From assembly GCF_009649785.1 (NCBI RefSeq), contig NZ_WJOK01000009.1, positions 152,653 to 216,652 of the forward strand: a DNA stretch of 64,000 nt. Direction: 5' to 3'. Position 1 is the stretch's first letter; each line of letters starts with the position of its first letter. The notes beneath the pieces were generated by a model. The model had not been told where the DNA came from. It saw nothing but the letters and a program-made list of their open reading frames with translations, and searched no databases. Source of the DNA: Agrobacterium tumefaciens. GTDB taxonomy: Bacteria > Pseudomonadota > Alphaproteobacteria > Rhizobiales > Rhizobiaceae. Of the stretch, positions 44,642-53,920 are shown in pieces. Made by a program: the position numbers and the translations under genes.

Positions 44642-45853
44642 CTAGGTTGTTGCGGTGGCTGGCCGCCGACAGGATGCTGCCACCGCAACGAATGCCGTGA
44701 TGCTGACCGCGCCGAGACATGCGTTTCCAATGAGTGACAGGCTCAGGCCAAAGTTTTCCATGGACGCCGCGAACGCGAAGGGTGCCCCGGCTCCGAGCGC
44801 CAGTCGAGCTGCCGCCATCTTGCCCGTGATCGCGCCATACCCTTCCGATCCGAACAGATAGAGTGGCAGGCTGCCCTGCGCGATGCTGTTGATGCCTGAC
44901 CCAAGCCCGAGGCAGATTGCGAACGCGACTGCCCCCGGTAGCCAGTCTCGCGTTGCCAGCAAGATCAGGATGCCGAACACGATCAGCACCGCCGACAGGA
45001 CGGCGACCGCTGGCGGCGACAGGTTCTTTCCGAAGACCATGTTGATCAGGCGGCTTGCGACCTGTGCCGGACCGAACAGAGATCCTATAACTACTGCCGC
45101 GCCACCTAGCCCGATGGAACCGAGCATCGGCACCATGTGCGCGAGGATCGCGGCAAGCGTAAATCCGAGAAGCGCGAAGGCGAACGACACCATGATCATG
45201 CTTCGGCGGCGCGCATCGTGGGGGATTGCTCCGATTATGGCTTCGCGAGGGACGGCCGCATCCGCATTCGGTCCGGTCTTGCCGACGCGCATGATCCAGA
45301 CGTGTAGAGGCATGCAAAGGAACAGATTCAGCGCTGCAAAGACCAGATAGATTTCACGCCATGACATCCATTCGGAAAGCGCGGCCGAGATCGGCCAGAA
45401 GATCGTCGATGCGAACCCACCGATCAGCGTGAGGTAGGTGATGCTCCGGGATGCGGTTCTGGGATCGCTTTCAACGAGCGTCGCGAATGCGGCCTGATAC
45501 TGCACCATTCCGGACGATACCTCGAGCAGGATGATGGCAACGGCGAAGATTGCGACTGACGGTGACCAGGCACAGAGCGACAGCATCAAGGCCGCAAGGC
45601 TTGAGCCGACCGTCATCACAGTGGCGGCTCCGATCCTATCCATCTGCCTGCCGATATAGGTTGCCGACAGACCTCCGATGAATAGCGACACCGAGAAGAC
45701 GCCAAATACCTCCGCCAATGTCAGGCCGAGGTCTTCCGCCATGCCGGGGGCAAGAATACTGAAACTGTAATAGAGAGTGCCGTAACCGATGATCTGCGTG
45801 AGGCCAAGCGCTGAGACGATGCCAGCAGGTACTTTCGAATTATGCAACGACAT
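44642..45853 (-). CDS. MFS transporter, ArsK-like candidate
   Basis: A 403-residue protein with about 12 membrane segments; start chosen at 45853 (MSLHNSKVPAG) because upstream ATGs lie deep in the arsR frame. An MFS motif is seen in GRQMDRIGAATVMTVGSS near residue 70. It overlaps the upstream arsR by 14 bases, so it is in that repressor's unit. ArsK of Agrobacterium is an MFS exporter of trivalent arsenicals and Sb(III) next to ars genes; length and context fit, but identity cannot be confirmed without alignment. An alternative is an organoarsenical or monocarboxylate MFS. Confidence 0.72.
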   Translation of the reverse strand: MSLHNSKVPAGIVSALGLTQIIGYGTLYYSFSILAPGMAEDLGLTLAEVFGVFSVSLFIGGLSATYIGRQMDRIGAATVMTVGSSLAALMLSLCAWSPSVAIFAVAIILLEVSSGMVQYQAAFATLVESDPRTASRSITYLTLIGGFASTIFWPISAALSEWMSWREIYLVFAALNLFLCMPLHVWIMRVGKTGPNADAAVPREAIIGAIPHDARRRSMIMVSFAFALLGFTLAAILAHMVPMLGSIGLGGAAVVIGSLFGPAQVASRLINMVFGKNLSPPAVAVLSAVLIVFGILILLATRDWLPGAVAFAICLGLGSGINSIAQGSLPLYLFGSEGYGAITGKMAAARLALGAGAPFAFAASMENFGLSLSLIGNACLGAVSITAFVAVAASCRRPATATT

Positions 45854-46211
45854 TGCCCCCATCGGAGGAAGTGCCGGCCGGACTGGCGCATCCATCGCTT
45901 CGCTCGACATTCTCCAGAATCGCCGGATGTTCGGCACAACAGTCTTCTACCAGGAATTTCACAAGCTCGGCCAAAGTGTCGTAGCTGGCGCTGTAAAGGA
46001 TAGACCTCGATATTCGTCGTTGCGAGACCAGGCCAGACCGCTCCAGTTCCTTGAGATGAAACGACACGTTCGTCGCCGAGACGCCCATGCGCTCGGCGAT
46101 TGCACCGGCGGCCAGTCCGTCAGGACCGGCAACGACAAGTGCTCGAACGATCGCCAGGCGTGTCTCCTGAGAGAGGGCAGCAAATGCCGAAAGAGCCCGA
46201 TGCTGATCCAT
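45840..46211 (-). CDS. arsR: Second ArsR-family repressor
   Basis: A 123-residue ArsR (helix-turn-helix around AGAIAERMGVSATNVSFHLKELERSGLV, residues 35-62), with a C-terminal Cys pair in VEDCCAEHP near 92-93 as possible As(III) site. It differs clearly from the repressor at 42092. Its start codon lies inside a perfect 15-bp inverted repeat, so it probably represses itself and the MFS gene that follows. Confidence 0.92.
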   Translation of the reverse strand: MDQHRALSAFAALSQETRLAIVRALVVAGPDGLAAGAIAERMGVSATNVSFHLKELERSGLVSQRRISRSILYSASYDTLAELVKFLVEDCCAEHPAILENVERSDGCASPAGTSSDGGNVVA

Positions 46212-46245
46212 ACTTCAATAATCCTTGAACTATTGAAGTATGGAT
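46206..46245. promoter_or_regulatory. Perfect 15-bp inverted repeat, ArsR operator
   Basis: ATCCATACTTCAATA (46206-46220) and its exact reverse complement TATTGAAGTATGGAT (46231-46245) are separated by 10 bases. The inner TTCAATA/TATTGAA resembles known ArsR half-sites. It overlaps the start codon of the divergently written arsR at 46211, so bound repressor would cover the translation start and leader. Confidence 0.8.
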
Positions 46246-46352
46246 AGCGAACGGCGATGCCATCGGCAAGGCAATTTCTTCCCGAGATCACACTTGCCCC
46301 TCTGGAACATACGTCGGCGTTCGCGGCGACGGGGCTATGAGCGGCGTATGCT

Positions 46353-47276
46353 CTACGCCCTGCGCGCGTTCTTGTGAAACGCCTCTGATGCGAAACCGGC
46401 GAGTTTGCGAATGAAGAAATCGAGCACCGTCGAAGGCTTTTCAGCGGACCGCGTGGCAATAACGAAGGTGGACTGGATACGGGTCTTTGCTGCCATCAAC
46501 GGCCGGAAAATTCCTTTCTGGACCCAATCATCCGCATAATGATCAGGCAGATACCCAACATAGTGGCCGGACATCACGAACATCGCCTGCGCCTCCATGT
46601 TGGAGGCCGAAGCGCGCGCCCGTGCCTGCGGAAAATATTGCAGCTCACGCATATTGGCATAGGGCCGCACGACAAAATCGAAGGATTCGATGCGCTCGAC
46701 GGAAAGTTCGGCATCGGGAAGATGAAAGAGCTGGTGTCCCTTCGCGCAATACAGTGAATGCGCCTCTTCCCTGAAGCGCGAAAGCTTCAGGCCCTGATAC
46801 GGCAGCGTTTCCGGTAAAAGTGCGATGTCGAGGCCGCCATTGGCAATTTCCGACAACAGGGCGTCCGGCGTGTCGATTACCAGCTCGATACGTGCTTCCG
46901 GCGCCTTTTCGCTGATGCGGGCGATGATGCGGTGAATGGGCAGGTCGTGATCGGTAATCGTGTTGTCCACAAGTCCCAGTCGCAACGTACCGGTAATACG
47001 GTTCTTGAGCGTACCGATATCGCTTTCGAAGGCGTTCAGCGCCAGGAACAGCACTTTCGAACGCTCATGTACGAGCGCGCCGCGATCCGTCAATTCAAAA
47101 CCGGATCGCCCTCGCCGACACAGCTTGAAACCGAGCCTGTCTTCCAGCGCCTTGATATGGAAACTGACAGCGGACTGGCTCAGCCCGAGCGTGATTTGCG
47201 CGCCTAGAAAACTCTTGTGCTCCACGACGGCGCGGAAGACGGCGAGAGAACGAAGGTCGGATTGCGCGAGCTGCAT
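46353..47276 (-). CDS. LysR-family regulator of the amino-acid importer/agmatinase unit
   Basis: A 307-residue LysR regulator with the N-terminal winged helix at residues 8-65 (SFLGAQITLGLSQSAVSFHIKALEDRLGFKLCRRG) and the two-lobed effector domain after residue 90 (TLRLGLVDNTI, LSEIANGGLDIALLPE). It is divergent from the binding-protein gene at 47389, with a 112-base promoter gap that is AT-rich. It is likely to activate that operon with the transported compound as co-inducer. Confidence 0.92.
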   Translation of the reverse strand: MQLAQSDLRSLAVFRAVVEHKSFLGAQITLGLSQSAVSFHIKALEDRLGFKLCRRGRSGFELTDRGALVHERSKVLFLALNAFESDIGTLKNRITGTLRLGLVDNTITDHDLPIHRIIARISEKAPEARIELVIDTPDALLSEIANGGLDIALLPETLPYQGLKLSRFREEAHSLYCAKGHQLFHLPDAELSVERIESFDFVVRPYANMRELQYFPQARARASASNMEAQAMFVMSGHYVGYLPDHYADDWVQKGIFRPLMAAKTRIQSTFVIATRSAEKPSTVLDFFIRKLAGFASEAFHKNARRA

Positions 47277-47388
47277 GGGAACCGTTACATCAATTTTACA
47301 AATATAAACTCCATCAGTTTCCTATTTTTCTGGAATAATGTCCATGGTTTCCTCCTCCCCAATTACAAACCAATAAGGGAACGAAACC

Positions 47389-48231
47389 ATGCAAAACCTG
47401 CCCACTCTGAAATCTCTCGCACTCTGCGCAGCTTTCGCCGTCAGCCTCGGCGCATCCGCCCATGCCGCCGATCTTCTGGAAAAGATCAAGGCCGATAAAG
47501 TTTTCACTGTCGCAACCGAGGCCCGGTTTGCGCCGTTCGAATTTGTCGAGGACGGCAAGATCGTCGGTTATTCCGCTGACATCATGCAAGAAGTCATGAA
47601 AGCCTTGCCGGGCGTTGAGCTGAAGCGTCTCGATCTGCCCTGGCAGGGCATCCTGCCAGGCCTTGCCGCCAGCCGCTTCGATTATGTCGTGACCTCGGTC
47701 ACCGTGACGCCCGAACGCATGAAGGCCTACAAGCTCTCAGCACCCGTTGCAGATGCGACGATGGCAATCCTGAAACGCAAGGGCGATGCCGAGATCTCCA
47801 AGCCGGAAGATATCGCGGGTAAGCCCGTCGGCTCGCAGGCGGGCTCCGCGCAGCTCAAGGCGCTTGAGACGTTTTCCGCCGAACTGAAGGCCACCGGCAA
47901 GGATGCCACGACGGTCTCCAGCTACACGGATTTCTCAGAAGCTTATGCCGACCTCGGTGCCGGGCGCCTGCGCGCCGTCGTCAACTCGCTTCCAAACCTT
48001 CTGGAAGCTGCACGCCAGCGGCCGGATGCTTTTGAAGTCGTTCTGCCGACCTTCGGACCGAAGACCTATTTCTCATGGGCGGGCCGCAACGATACTGACA
48101 GTGCGACGCTAAATGCCTTCATGGACAGTGAATTGGCAAAGCTCAATGCATCCGGCAAACTGGCCGAATTCCAGAAGAAATGGTTCGGCGCGCAGATGGA
48201 ACTGCCCGCCGCTCTGCCGGCGACTGAGTGA
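47389..48231 (+). CDS. Polar amino-acid ABC binding protein
   Basis: A 280-residue family-3 binding protein, signal peptide cleaved near AHA-AD. The mature start KVFTVATEARFAPFEFVEDGKIVGYSADIM is the standard ligand-lobe pattern, and WQGILPGLAASRFDYVV near 85 contains the conserved helix. It delivers its ligand to the permease pair that follows. The downstream ureohydrolase suggests a guanidino or arginine-like ligand. Confidence 0.92.
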   Translation: MQNLPTLKSLALCAAFAVSLGASAHAADLLEKIKADKVFTVATEARFAPFEFVEDGKIVGYSADIMQEVMKALPGVELKRLDLPWQGILPGLAASRFDYVVTSVTVTPERMKAYKLSAPVADATMAILKRKGDAEISKPEDIAGKPVGSQAGSAQLKALETFSAELKATGKDATTVSSYTDFSEAYADLGAGRLRAVVNSLPNLLEAARQRPDAFEVVLPTFGPKTYFSWAGRNDTDSATLNAFMDSELAKLNASGKLAEFQKKWFGAQMELPAALPATE

Positions 48232-48250
48232 CCGGCAGGTCGAACCGGTC

Positions 48251-48901
48251 ATGGACAAGATATCTTTTGCCATCTGGCCGGTTCTTCTGGACGGCCTCTT
48301 CACCACGCTGACCGTCAGCCTTTCAGCGCTTCTCCTGGGAGCGCCGCTGGCCCTTCTCCTCGCGGCCTGCGGTCGCAGCGGCCGCCTGCCCCGCCTGGCA
48401 TCCGGTCTCTACATCTCCTTCTGGCGAGGCACGCCCATTCTAGTCCAGCTGCTGATCGTCTTCTACGTCCTGCCACTTCTGGGGCTGGATCTGACGCCGG
48501 TTGCTGCCGCAACTTTGGCGCTGGCGCTAAACACAGCCGCCTTCCAGTCGGAGATATACAGGGCAGGCCTGCAATCCATTCCAAAGGGAGAGCGGGAAGC
48601 CGCCGCCATGCTCGGCCTTTCCGCAGGTCGTACATTCCTGCACATTGAAGTGCCTCAGGCCTTCAGAACCATGTTGCCGGCACTTGTCGGCGAGATACAG
48701 GCTCTCGTGAAGAACTCCTCACTCGTTTCGGTCATCGCCGTCACCGACTTGACGCGCCGCGCCCAGCAATATGCGGCCACCACCTTCCGGCCACTCGACG
48801 CCTATCTCTCGGCTCTCCTGCTTTATGTCGCGGTTGGAGCGCTGCTTGCGGGAATAGGCCTCCTTGTCGAACGGCACCTGACAAAGGGAGCGACGCGATG
48901 A
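48251..48901 (+). CDS. Polar amino-acid ABC permease 1
   Basis: ATG 48251 (MDKISFAIWPVLL) gives 216 residues with five membrane helices of the HisM/GlnP type. The EAA motif is GEREAAAMLGLSAGRTFLHIEVPQA near 115-140. It overlaps the second permease by four bases. Confidence 0.93.
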   Translation: MDKISFAIWPVLLDGLFTTLTVSLSALLLGAPLALLLAACGRSGRLPRLASGLYISFWRGTPILVQLLIVFYVLPLLGLDLTPVAAATLALALNTAAFQSEIYRAGLQSIPKGEREAAAMLGLSAGRTFLHIEVPQAFRTMLPALVGEIQALVKNSSLVSVIAVTDLTRRAQQYAATTFRPLDAYLSALLLYVAVGALLAGIGLLVERHLTKGATR

Positions 48902-49548
48902 TTTCCGGCTTTCTGAACGATATTCCTCTCTATGCGGCCGGTTTGTTCACAACACTGACAGTTTCCGTTGCGGGTATCGCACTGGCCATCATCATCGGTA
49001 TCGTGCTGGCTGCGGCGCTACGGTCGCGGTACATGGCCATCTCCCTACCGGTAAGGCTTTATGTGGAGTTTGCCCGCGGCGCGCCGCTCGCGCTGATCCT
49101 GTTTCTTTTCTATTATGGCGGCCCGCAATTGGGGCTGATCCTCAGCCCCTATGCCGCCGGCATCGTCGGTCTCGGCCTCTATGGCGCTGGCCCCTTTGCG
49201 GAGATTTTCCGCGCCGGTTTCAATGCCGTTCCAAGAGGCGAGATCGAAGCGGCGGGAATGCTGGGCATTACCTCCGGCGACACCTTTCTCCACATCCAGA
49301 TGCCGCAGGCGCTGGCACTGACGCTGCCGGCTTCCGTCGGCCAGGCCATTAATCTCGTCAAGGAATCCGCCGTTCTGTCCGTCATCACGCTCAGCGAGCT
49401 GACCAAGGTCGCCGGTACGATCAGCTCGATCACCTTCGCGGTCGTAACCCCTTATCTCACCATTGCCCTGCTCTACTGGGCAATCGTCGAAATCCTGTCG
49501 CGGCTCGGCCTCTATCTCGAACGCCGCCTTTCCACCGAAGGCTCCTGA
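48898..49548 (+). CDS. Polar amino-acid ABC permease 2
   Basis: A 216-residue permease matching the first in length and layout, with the EAA loop [26 protein letters not shown] near 115-140 and [19 protein letters not shown] near 55. The two form the heterodimeric channel. Confidence 0.93.
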   Translation: MISGFLNDIPLYAAGLFTTLTVSVAGIALAIIIGIVLAAALRSRYMAISLPVRLYVEFARGAPLALILFLFYYGGPQLGLILSPYAAGIVGLGLYGAGPFAEIFRAGFNAVPRGEIEAAGMLGITSGDTFLHIQMPQALALTLPASVGQAINLVKESAVLSVITLSELTKVAGTISSITFAVVTPYLTIALLYWAIVEILSRLGLYLERRLSTEGS

Positions 49549-49549
49549 C

Positions 49550-50332
49550 ATGAGCGAACGAACAGTTGTTATTTCCGCGCGCGGCTTGGAGAAAAGGTTC
49601 GGTGACAAGACCGTTCTGAAAGGCATCGATCTCGACATTCATATGGGTGATGTCCTGTGCATCATCGGACCTTCGGGATCGGGCAAGAGCACGCTTCTGC
49701 GCTCGCTTGCATTTCTCGATCCCTATGACGCGGGTGATGTCGATGTCTTCGGCCGCCTGATCGGCTGGCGTGAAACCCCGCTTGGCCGCGAACGCGCCGG
49801 TCCGAAAGAACTGGCAGAGACGCGCCGCCCGCTTGGAATGGTCTTTCAGCACTTTCATCTGTGGCCGCATATGAGCGTCATCAAAAACGTGACATTGGCG
49901 CTCAGGCTCGTCCATGGTCTTCCCCAGGCCGAAGCGATAAAGCGCGGCCGCGCCATGCTGGATAAAGTCGGGCTTGCCGCTTTCGCTGACCGCCGACCCG
50001 ACGGCCTGTCCGGTGGGCAGAAGCAACGCGTCGCCATCGCCCGCGCACTGGCGGTGAACCCTCGCGCCATGCTGTTCGACGAGCCGACCTCGGCACTCGA
50101 TCCCGAACTTGTCGGTGAAGTGCTTTCCGTCATGAAGACGCTCGCGGCGGAAGGAATGACCATGGTCATCGTCACGCACGAAATGGGTTTTGCCGCACAT
50201 GCGGCCAACCGTGTCGTCTTCATGGATGACGGCAAGATCGTTGAGGAAGGCGCGCCGCAGACGCTTTTCAGTAATCCGAAGAGCGAACGCCTTTCCCAAT
50301 TTCTGCAAACCTGGCGCAAGCGCGCACTTTGA
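49550..50332 (+). CDS. Polar amino-acid ABC ATPase
   Basis: ATG 49550 starts one base after the preceding stop and gives 260 residues. Walker A is GPSGSGKST near 41, signature LSGGQKQR near 152 and Walker [15 protein letters not shown] near 171. A 15-residue insertion before the Q-loop ([17 protein letters not shown]) is slightly unusual for HisP/GlnQ-type ATPases. Confidence 0.93.
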   Translation: MSERTVVISARGLEKRFGDKTVLKGIDLDIHMGDVLCIIGPSGSGKSTLLRSLAFLDPYDAGDVDVFGRLIGWRETPLGRERAGPKELAETRRPLGMVFQHFHLWPHMSVIKNVTLALRLVHGLPQAEAIKRGRAMLDKVGLAAFADRRPDGLSGGQKQRVAIARALAVNPRAMLFDEPTSALDPELVGEVLSVMKTLAAEGMTMVIVTHEMGFAAHAANRVVFMDDGKIVEEGAPQTLFSNPKSERLSQFLQTWRKRAL

Positions 50333-50351
50333 TATCTGAAAGGACATCTCT

Positions 50352-51305
50352 ATGACTGCCCACGGCTATGACGGCGGACGATTGAACCTGCCATTCGTCG
50401 GTATTTCCACCTTTGCCAAAAGTCCCTACGTCGAAAACTGGGACGCGATCGATGCGGATGTGGCGGTCCTCGGTGCCCCGTTCGATTTTGGGACGCAATG
50501 GCGCCCCGGCGCCCGCTTCGGGCCGCGCAGCATCCGTGAGGCCTCCACCCTGTTTTCCTTCGGCCACGCGGGCGCCTACGATCACGAGGACGACGTCACA
50601 TATCTGGAAGGCGTGAAGATCGTCGATATAGGCGACGCCGACATTGTTCATACCGATACGGTGAACAGCCACGCGAATATTGAGTTCGGCGTCCGCAAGA
50701 TCCTTAAAGCCGGCGCACTGCCTGTGGTGCTTGGCGGAGACCACTCCATCAACATCGCCTGCATCAATGCCTTCAGCGATCAGGAGCCGATCCATCTGGT
50801 GCAGATCGACGCGCATCTGGATTTCGTCGATGAGCGTCACGGCGTCCGCTTCGGACATGGCAGCCCCATGCGCCGCGCCTCGGAAAAACCGTGGGTCACC
50901 GGAATGACCCAGCTCGGTATCCGCAACGTCTCCTCCACCGCAAAGGAAGGATACGACTATGCCCGCTCCCAGGGCTCGGATATTCTCTCCGTGCGCCAGA
51001 TCCGCAAACTCGGCGTGGACGCCGTAGTGGAGCGCATCCCCGCGGGCAAGCGCTATTATCTTTCGATCGATATCGATGGCTTCGACCCGTCCATCGCGCC
51101 AGGAACCGGGACCCCGAGCCATGGCGGCTTCATCTATTACGAGGTACTGGAACTGATTGCAGGTCTTGCAAAGCGTGGCGAGATCGTCGGCATTGATCTG
51201 GTCGAGGTCGCGCCTGATTACGATCACACCGGCTCCACCGCCATTCTGGCTGCGCAGATTCTGCTCAACACGATCGGACGCATCTTCATAGCTCGGAACG
51301 CATAA
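50352..51305 (+). CDS. Agmatinase-family ureohydrolase
   Basis: A 317-residue metal-dependent ureohydrolase. All Mn-ligand motifs are present: GGDHS near 131, DAHLD near 154, and SIDIDGFDP near 237. The family splits urea from agmatine, arginine, guanidinobutyrate, guanidinopropionate or formiminoglutamate. Being the last gene of an amino-acid importer operon, it most likely degrades the imported guanidino compound. The exact substrate cannot be told from the motifs. Confidence 0.9.
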   Translation: MTAHGYDGGRLNLPFVGISTFAKSPYVENWDAIDADVAVLGAPFDFGTQWRPGARFGPRSIREASTLFSFGHAGAYDHEDDVTYLEGVKIVDIGDADIVHTDTVNSHANIEFGVRKILKAGALPVVLGGDHSINIACINAFSDQEPIHLVQIDAHLDFVDERHGVRFGHGSPMRRASEKPWVTGMTQLGIRNVSSTAKEGYDYARSQGSDILSVRQIRKLGVDAVVERIPAGKRYYLSIDIDGFDPSIAPGTGTPSHGGFIYYEVLELIAGLAKRGEIVGIDLVEVAPDYDHTGSTAILAAQILLNTIGRIFIARNA

Positions 51306-51407
51306 AAAACCGCGATCCGCCGGTCCTGGATCCTTGGCCACGCAGCGCGCAAGAAGGGCCGCCCTTGGGGCTTCCTGGAGTTCGATGGTCTCGTCAGACG
51401 TGAAGCC

Positions 51408-51435
51408 AAAAGCCCTCCACGGGGGGAGGGCTTTT
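51408..51435 (+). terminator. Rho-independent terminator after the agmatinase gene
   Basis: An 11-bp stem AAAAGCCCTCC / GGAGGGCTTTT with a 6-base loop ends in CTTTTGTTTG. It can act on both strands because A- and T-runs flank the stem, and it lies between convergent operons. Confidence 0.85.
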
Positions 51436-51515
51436 GTTTGCATTGATTGTAGCTATGGTTGCGTCGGTTTTAAAAGTCCGAAACGCCAAACGCGCCTCGC
51501 TGCACCACGCAAAAA

Positions 51516-52190
51516 TCAGATATCGACGACAAGCCCCTTTGCCTTCAGGACGGGCTCCAGATTGCTAACCTCGATAACGGATTTGCCCTGCTTGTAAGCT
51601 TCAATGAAGCCCGCTTCAGCATCTTCGCGAATTTGCGAAAGACGTGCCGATTCCTGAGCGTCAGCACGACGCACAACCACCAAACCGTCCGCATCGCCAA
51701 CAATGATGTCGCCGGGATTGACGATCTCATCGCCAATGATGATCGTATCGTTTACTGCGGCAATCGTTTCCTTGACGGTACCCTTGATGCAGACGCTGAA
51801 CGAGAATACAGGGAAGCCAAGGTCTCGAAGCTGCAAGGTGTCACGCACACCGGTATCCGTCACCAGACCACCGATCCCCTTTGCAAGGCAGGCATTTGCC
51901 AGCACGTCGCCAAAGGAACCAGCCTCTTCGTACTCACCAGCTGAAACCACGATGATGTCGCCGGGCTTGGCGTAATTAATGGCCAGCTGCAACATGATGT
52001 TGTCACGCGGCGCGCATTTGACGGTAAAGGCGGGACCACACAGTTTCATGCGGTAGTCGACAGGCTTGATGCGGGAGGAAAGTGCGCCCCTGCGACCCTG
52101 TGCCTCGTGGATGGTTGCCGGCGAAAACTTCGAAAGGGCTTCGATGTCTGCCTTGCTTGGCCGTTCTGCTATATCTTTAATGTGGATCAT
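51516..52190 (-). CDS. RraA-fold protein (HMG/CHA aldolase or oxaloacetate decarboxylase type)
   Basis: The start at 52190 (MIHIKDIAERP) has a GGGAGG site upstream and gives 224 residues. The motif GSFGDVLANACLAKGIGGLV followed by TDTGVRD near residue 95-120 holds the catalytic Arg and metal Asp of class II pyruvate aldolases. It is the last gene of the amino-acid importer unit 56155-51516. A role in cleaving or decarboxylating a 4-hydroxy-2-oxo acid or oxaloacetate is plausible; RNase E inhibition is less likely given the operon. Confidence 0.82.
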   Translation of the reverse strand: MIHIKDIAERPSKADIEALSKFSPATIHEAQGRRGALSSRIKPVDYRMKLCGPAFTVKCAPRDNIMLQLAINYAKPGDIIVVSAGEYEEAGSFGDVLANACLAKGIGGLVTDTGVRDTLQLRDLGFPVFSFSVCIKGTVKETIAAVNDTIIIGDEIVNPGDIIVGDADGLVVVRRADAQESARLSQIREDAEAGFIEAYKQGKSVIEVSNLEPVLKAKGLVVDI

Positions 52191-52291
52191 AAAACCTCCC
52201 ACGGTAAGGCTGGCGGCGGGAACGTCCCGCCACTCGCATTGAGTTTAATTGTCATGTGTCAATCGTTGCCGTGGCTTGAAGCCAGGCGGGA

Positions 52292-53128
52292 TCAGGGGAT
52301 CGGGTCGAATTTCAGCTCGGAGAGCGGGACGACCTTGTCCGTACGGGTCATTTTGTATTCGGTATTCGGGCCAAGCCACTTGTCCCAGATTTTGTTTATC
52401 TCGCCGGAGGCGTCGAGTGTGCGCAGCACTTCATTGATTTTCGCTGTCAGGGCAGGATTGTCCTTTGCCATGCCGACACCGATCGGCTGATAGAGCATCG
52501 GCTCCTCGATCATGCGCATCGGTTTGCCCTTGGTCTTCGATTCATTGACGAACTTGGTGGTGGTCATGGTGTTGGCCACCATACCCCGCGCCTTGCCCTG
52601 CTGAACGGCAAGATAGGCAGAGGCAGTATCCTGGAAGGTCAGCGGCTCGGACTTGTTGAGCTTGATAGACATTTCAGAGGTCGAGCCCTTGGTGGAGGCG
52701 ACACGCTGGCCTTCGTAATCCGACTTCTTCTTGCCGGCATCATCAACCGGCACGATGAGCATTTCCTTGGCGAGATAATAGGGATCGCTGAACTGAATCT
52801 GCTCGGCGCGGCTTTGTGTGTAGGCGAGATTGGCGACAGTGATATCGACGCGGCCAAGCTTGACTTCCGGCACACGGGCTTCCACCGACACCGGTTTGAC
52901 TTCGGCCTTCACGCCCAGTTCCTTGGCGATCGCGTTGCAAAGATCAACGTCAAAACCGGCCATTTCACGGGTCTTCGGATCGGGTGCCGCGAATGGCACG
53001 ACATCAGCAAAGGTTGCGCAACGAAGCACCTTGTTCGCCATGATCGTATCGAGTTGATCAGCCGCCGCTGGTGACGCGAGAGCGGTTCCAGCCAGTGCAA
53101 CGGTAAGTGTCAGGCATTTCCAGTTCAT
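52292..53128 (-). CDS. Polar amino-acid ABC binding protein 2
   Basis: A 278-residue family-3 binding protein with signal peptide cleaved near ASPAAA-DQ. It has the pattern KVLRCATFADVVPFAAPDPKTREMAGFDVDLCNAIAKELG and VKLGRVDITVANLAYTQSRAEQIQFSDPYY. The lone Cys in RCATF and the Cys in DVDLCNAI may pair. It is fed by the permeases at 53917 and 54672. Ligand unknown; the linked 5-oxoprolinase genes point to an amino acid or lactam. Confidence 0.92.
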   Translation of the reverse strand: MNWKCLTLTVALAGTALASPAAADQLDTIMANKVLRCATFADVVPFAAPDPKTREMAGFDVDLCNAIAKELGVKAEVKPVSVEARVPEVKLGRVDITVANLAYTQSRAEQIQFSDPYYLAKEMLIVPVDDAGKKKSDYEGQRVASTKGSTSEMSIKLNKSEPLTFQDTASAYLAVQQGKARGMVANTMTTTKFVNESKTKGKPMRMIEEPMLYQPIGVGMAKDNPALTAKINEVLRTLDASGEINKIWDKWLGPNTEYKMTRTDKVVPLSELKFDPIP

Positions 53129-53158
53129 GGTCAGTTCTCCTCTTATGATTGATTGGTA

Positions 53159-53920
53159 TCAGTGGCGCAGATCGGAAAGGAACCGCTGCGCGCGCGGATG
53201 GCGTGGTGCTGTAAAAAACTCTTCCGGCGTCGCTTTTTCGAGAATTTCGCCGGCGTCGATGAACCAGATGCGGTCGGCAACTTCACGGGCAAAGCCCATT
53301 TCGTGGGTCACGCAAAGCATGGTCATGCCCTCTGCCGCGAGCCCCTTCATGACGGCCAGCACCTCTCCAACCATTTCCGGGTCGAGAGCGCTTGTCGGTT
53401 CATCGAACAACATGACGGGCGGCTCCATGGCCAGCGCACGCGCAATTGCCACGCGCTGCTGCTGACCGCCGGACAATTGCCCCGGATAGGCGCCGGCCTT
53501 GTCGGATAGGCCTACCCGATCCAGAAGCTTCAAAGCTTTCTGGCGGGCAACATCAGGTGCGACGCCTTTCACCCGGATCGGGGAAATCGTGACATTTTCG
53601 ACAACAGACAGGTGCGGAAAGAGATTGAAATTCTGGAACACAAAACCAACTCTGCTGCGCAGAAGATTGAGTTCCTTTGTCTTGGTTGCCGCGTGAATAT
53701 CCTGCCCATCGAGCGTGATGGATCCGCTGTTGATCTCTTCGAGACGATTGACGGTACGGATCAATGTGGATTTGCCGGAGCCGGAAGGGCCGCAGATGAC
53801 GATAACCTCGCCCCGCGCAACTTCGGCGTCGACATTCTTCAAAACCTCGTAGTCGCCATAACTCTTGCAGACATTGGAAATGCGGATGGTCTGCTGTGTT
53901 GATGATGCCGTGTTTGTCAT
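53159..53920 (-). CDS. Polar amino-acid ABC ATPase 2
   Basis: ATG at 53920 ([11 protein letters not shown]) is used because ATPase homology begins about 12 residues later; 253 residues. Walker A is GPSGSGKST near 46, signature LSGGQQQR near 149, Walker [15 protein letters not shown] near 169. It overlaps the upstream permease stop by four bases and precedes the binding protein. Confidence 0.93.
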   Translation of the reverse strand: MTNTASSTQQTIRISNVCKSYGDYEVLKNVDAEVARGEVIVICGPSGSGKSTLIRTVNRLEEINSGSITLDGQDIHAATKTKELNLLRSRVGFVFQNFNLFPHLSVVENVTISPIRVKGVAPDVARQKALKLLDRVGLSDKAGAYPGQLSGGQQQRVAIARALAMEPPVMLFDEPTSALDPEMVGEVLAVMKGLAAEGMTMLCVTHEMGFAREVADRIWFIDAGEILEKATPEEFFTAPRHPRAQRFLSDLRH

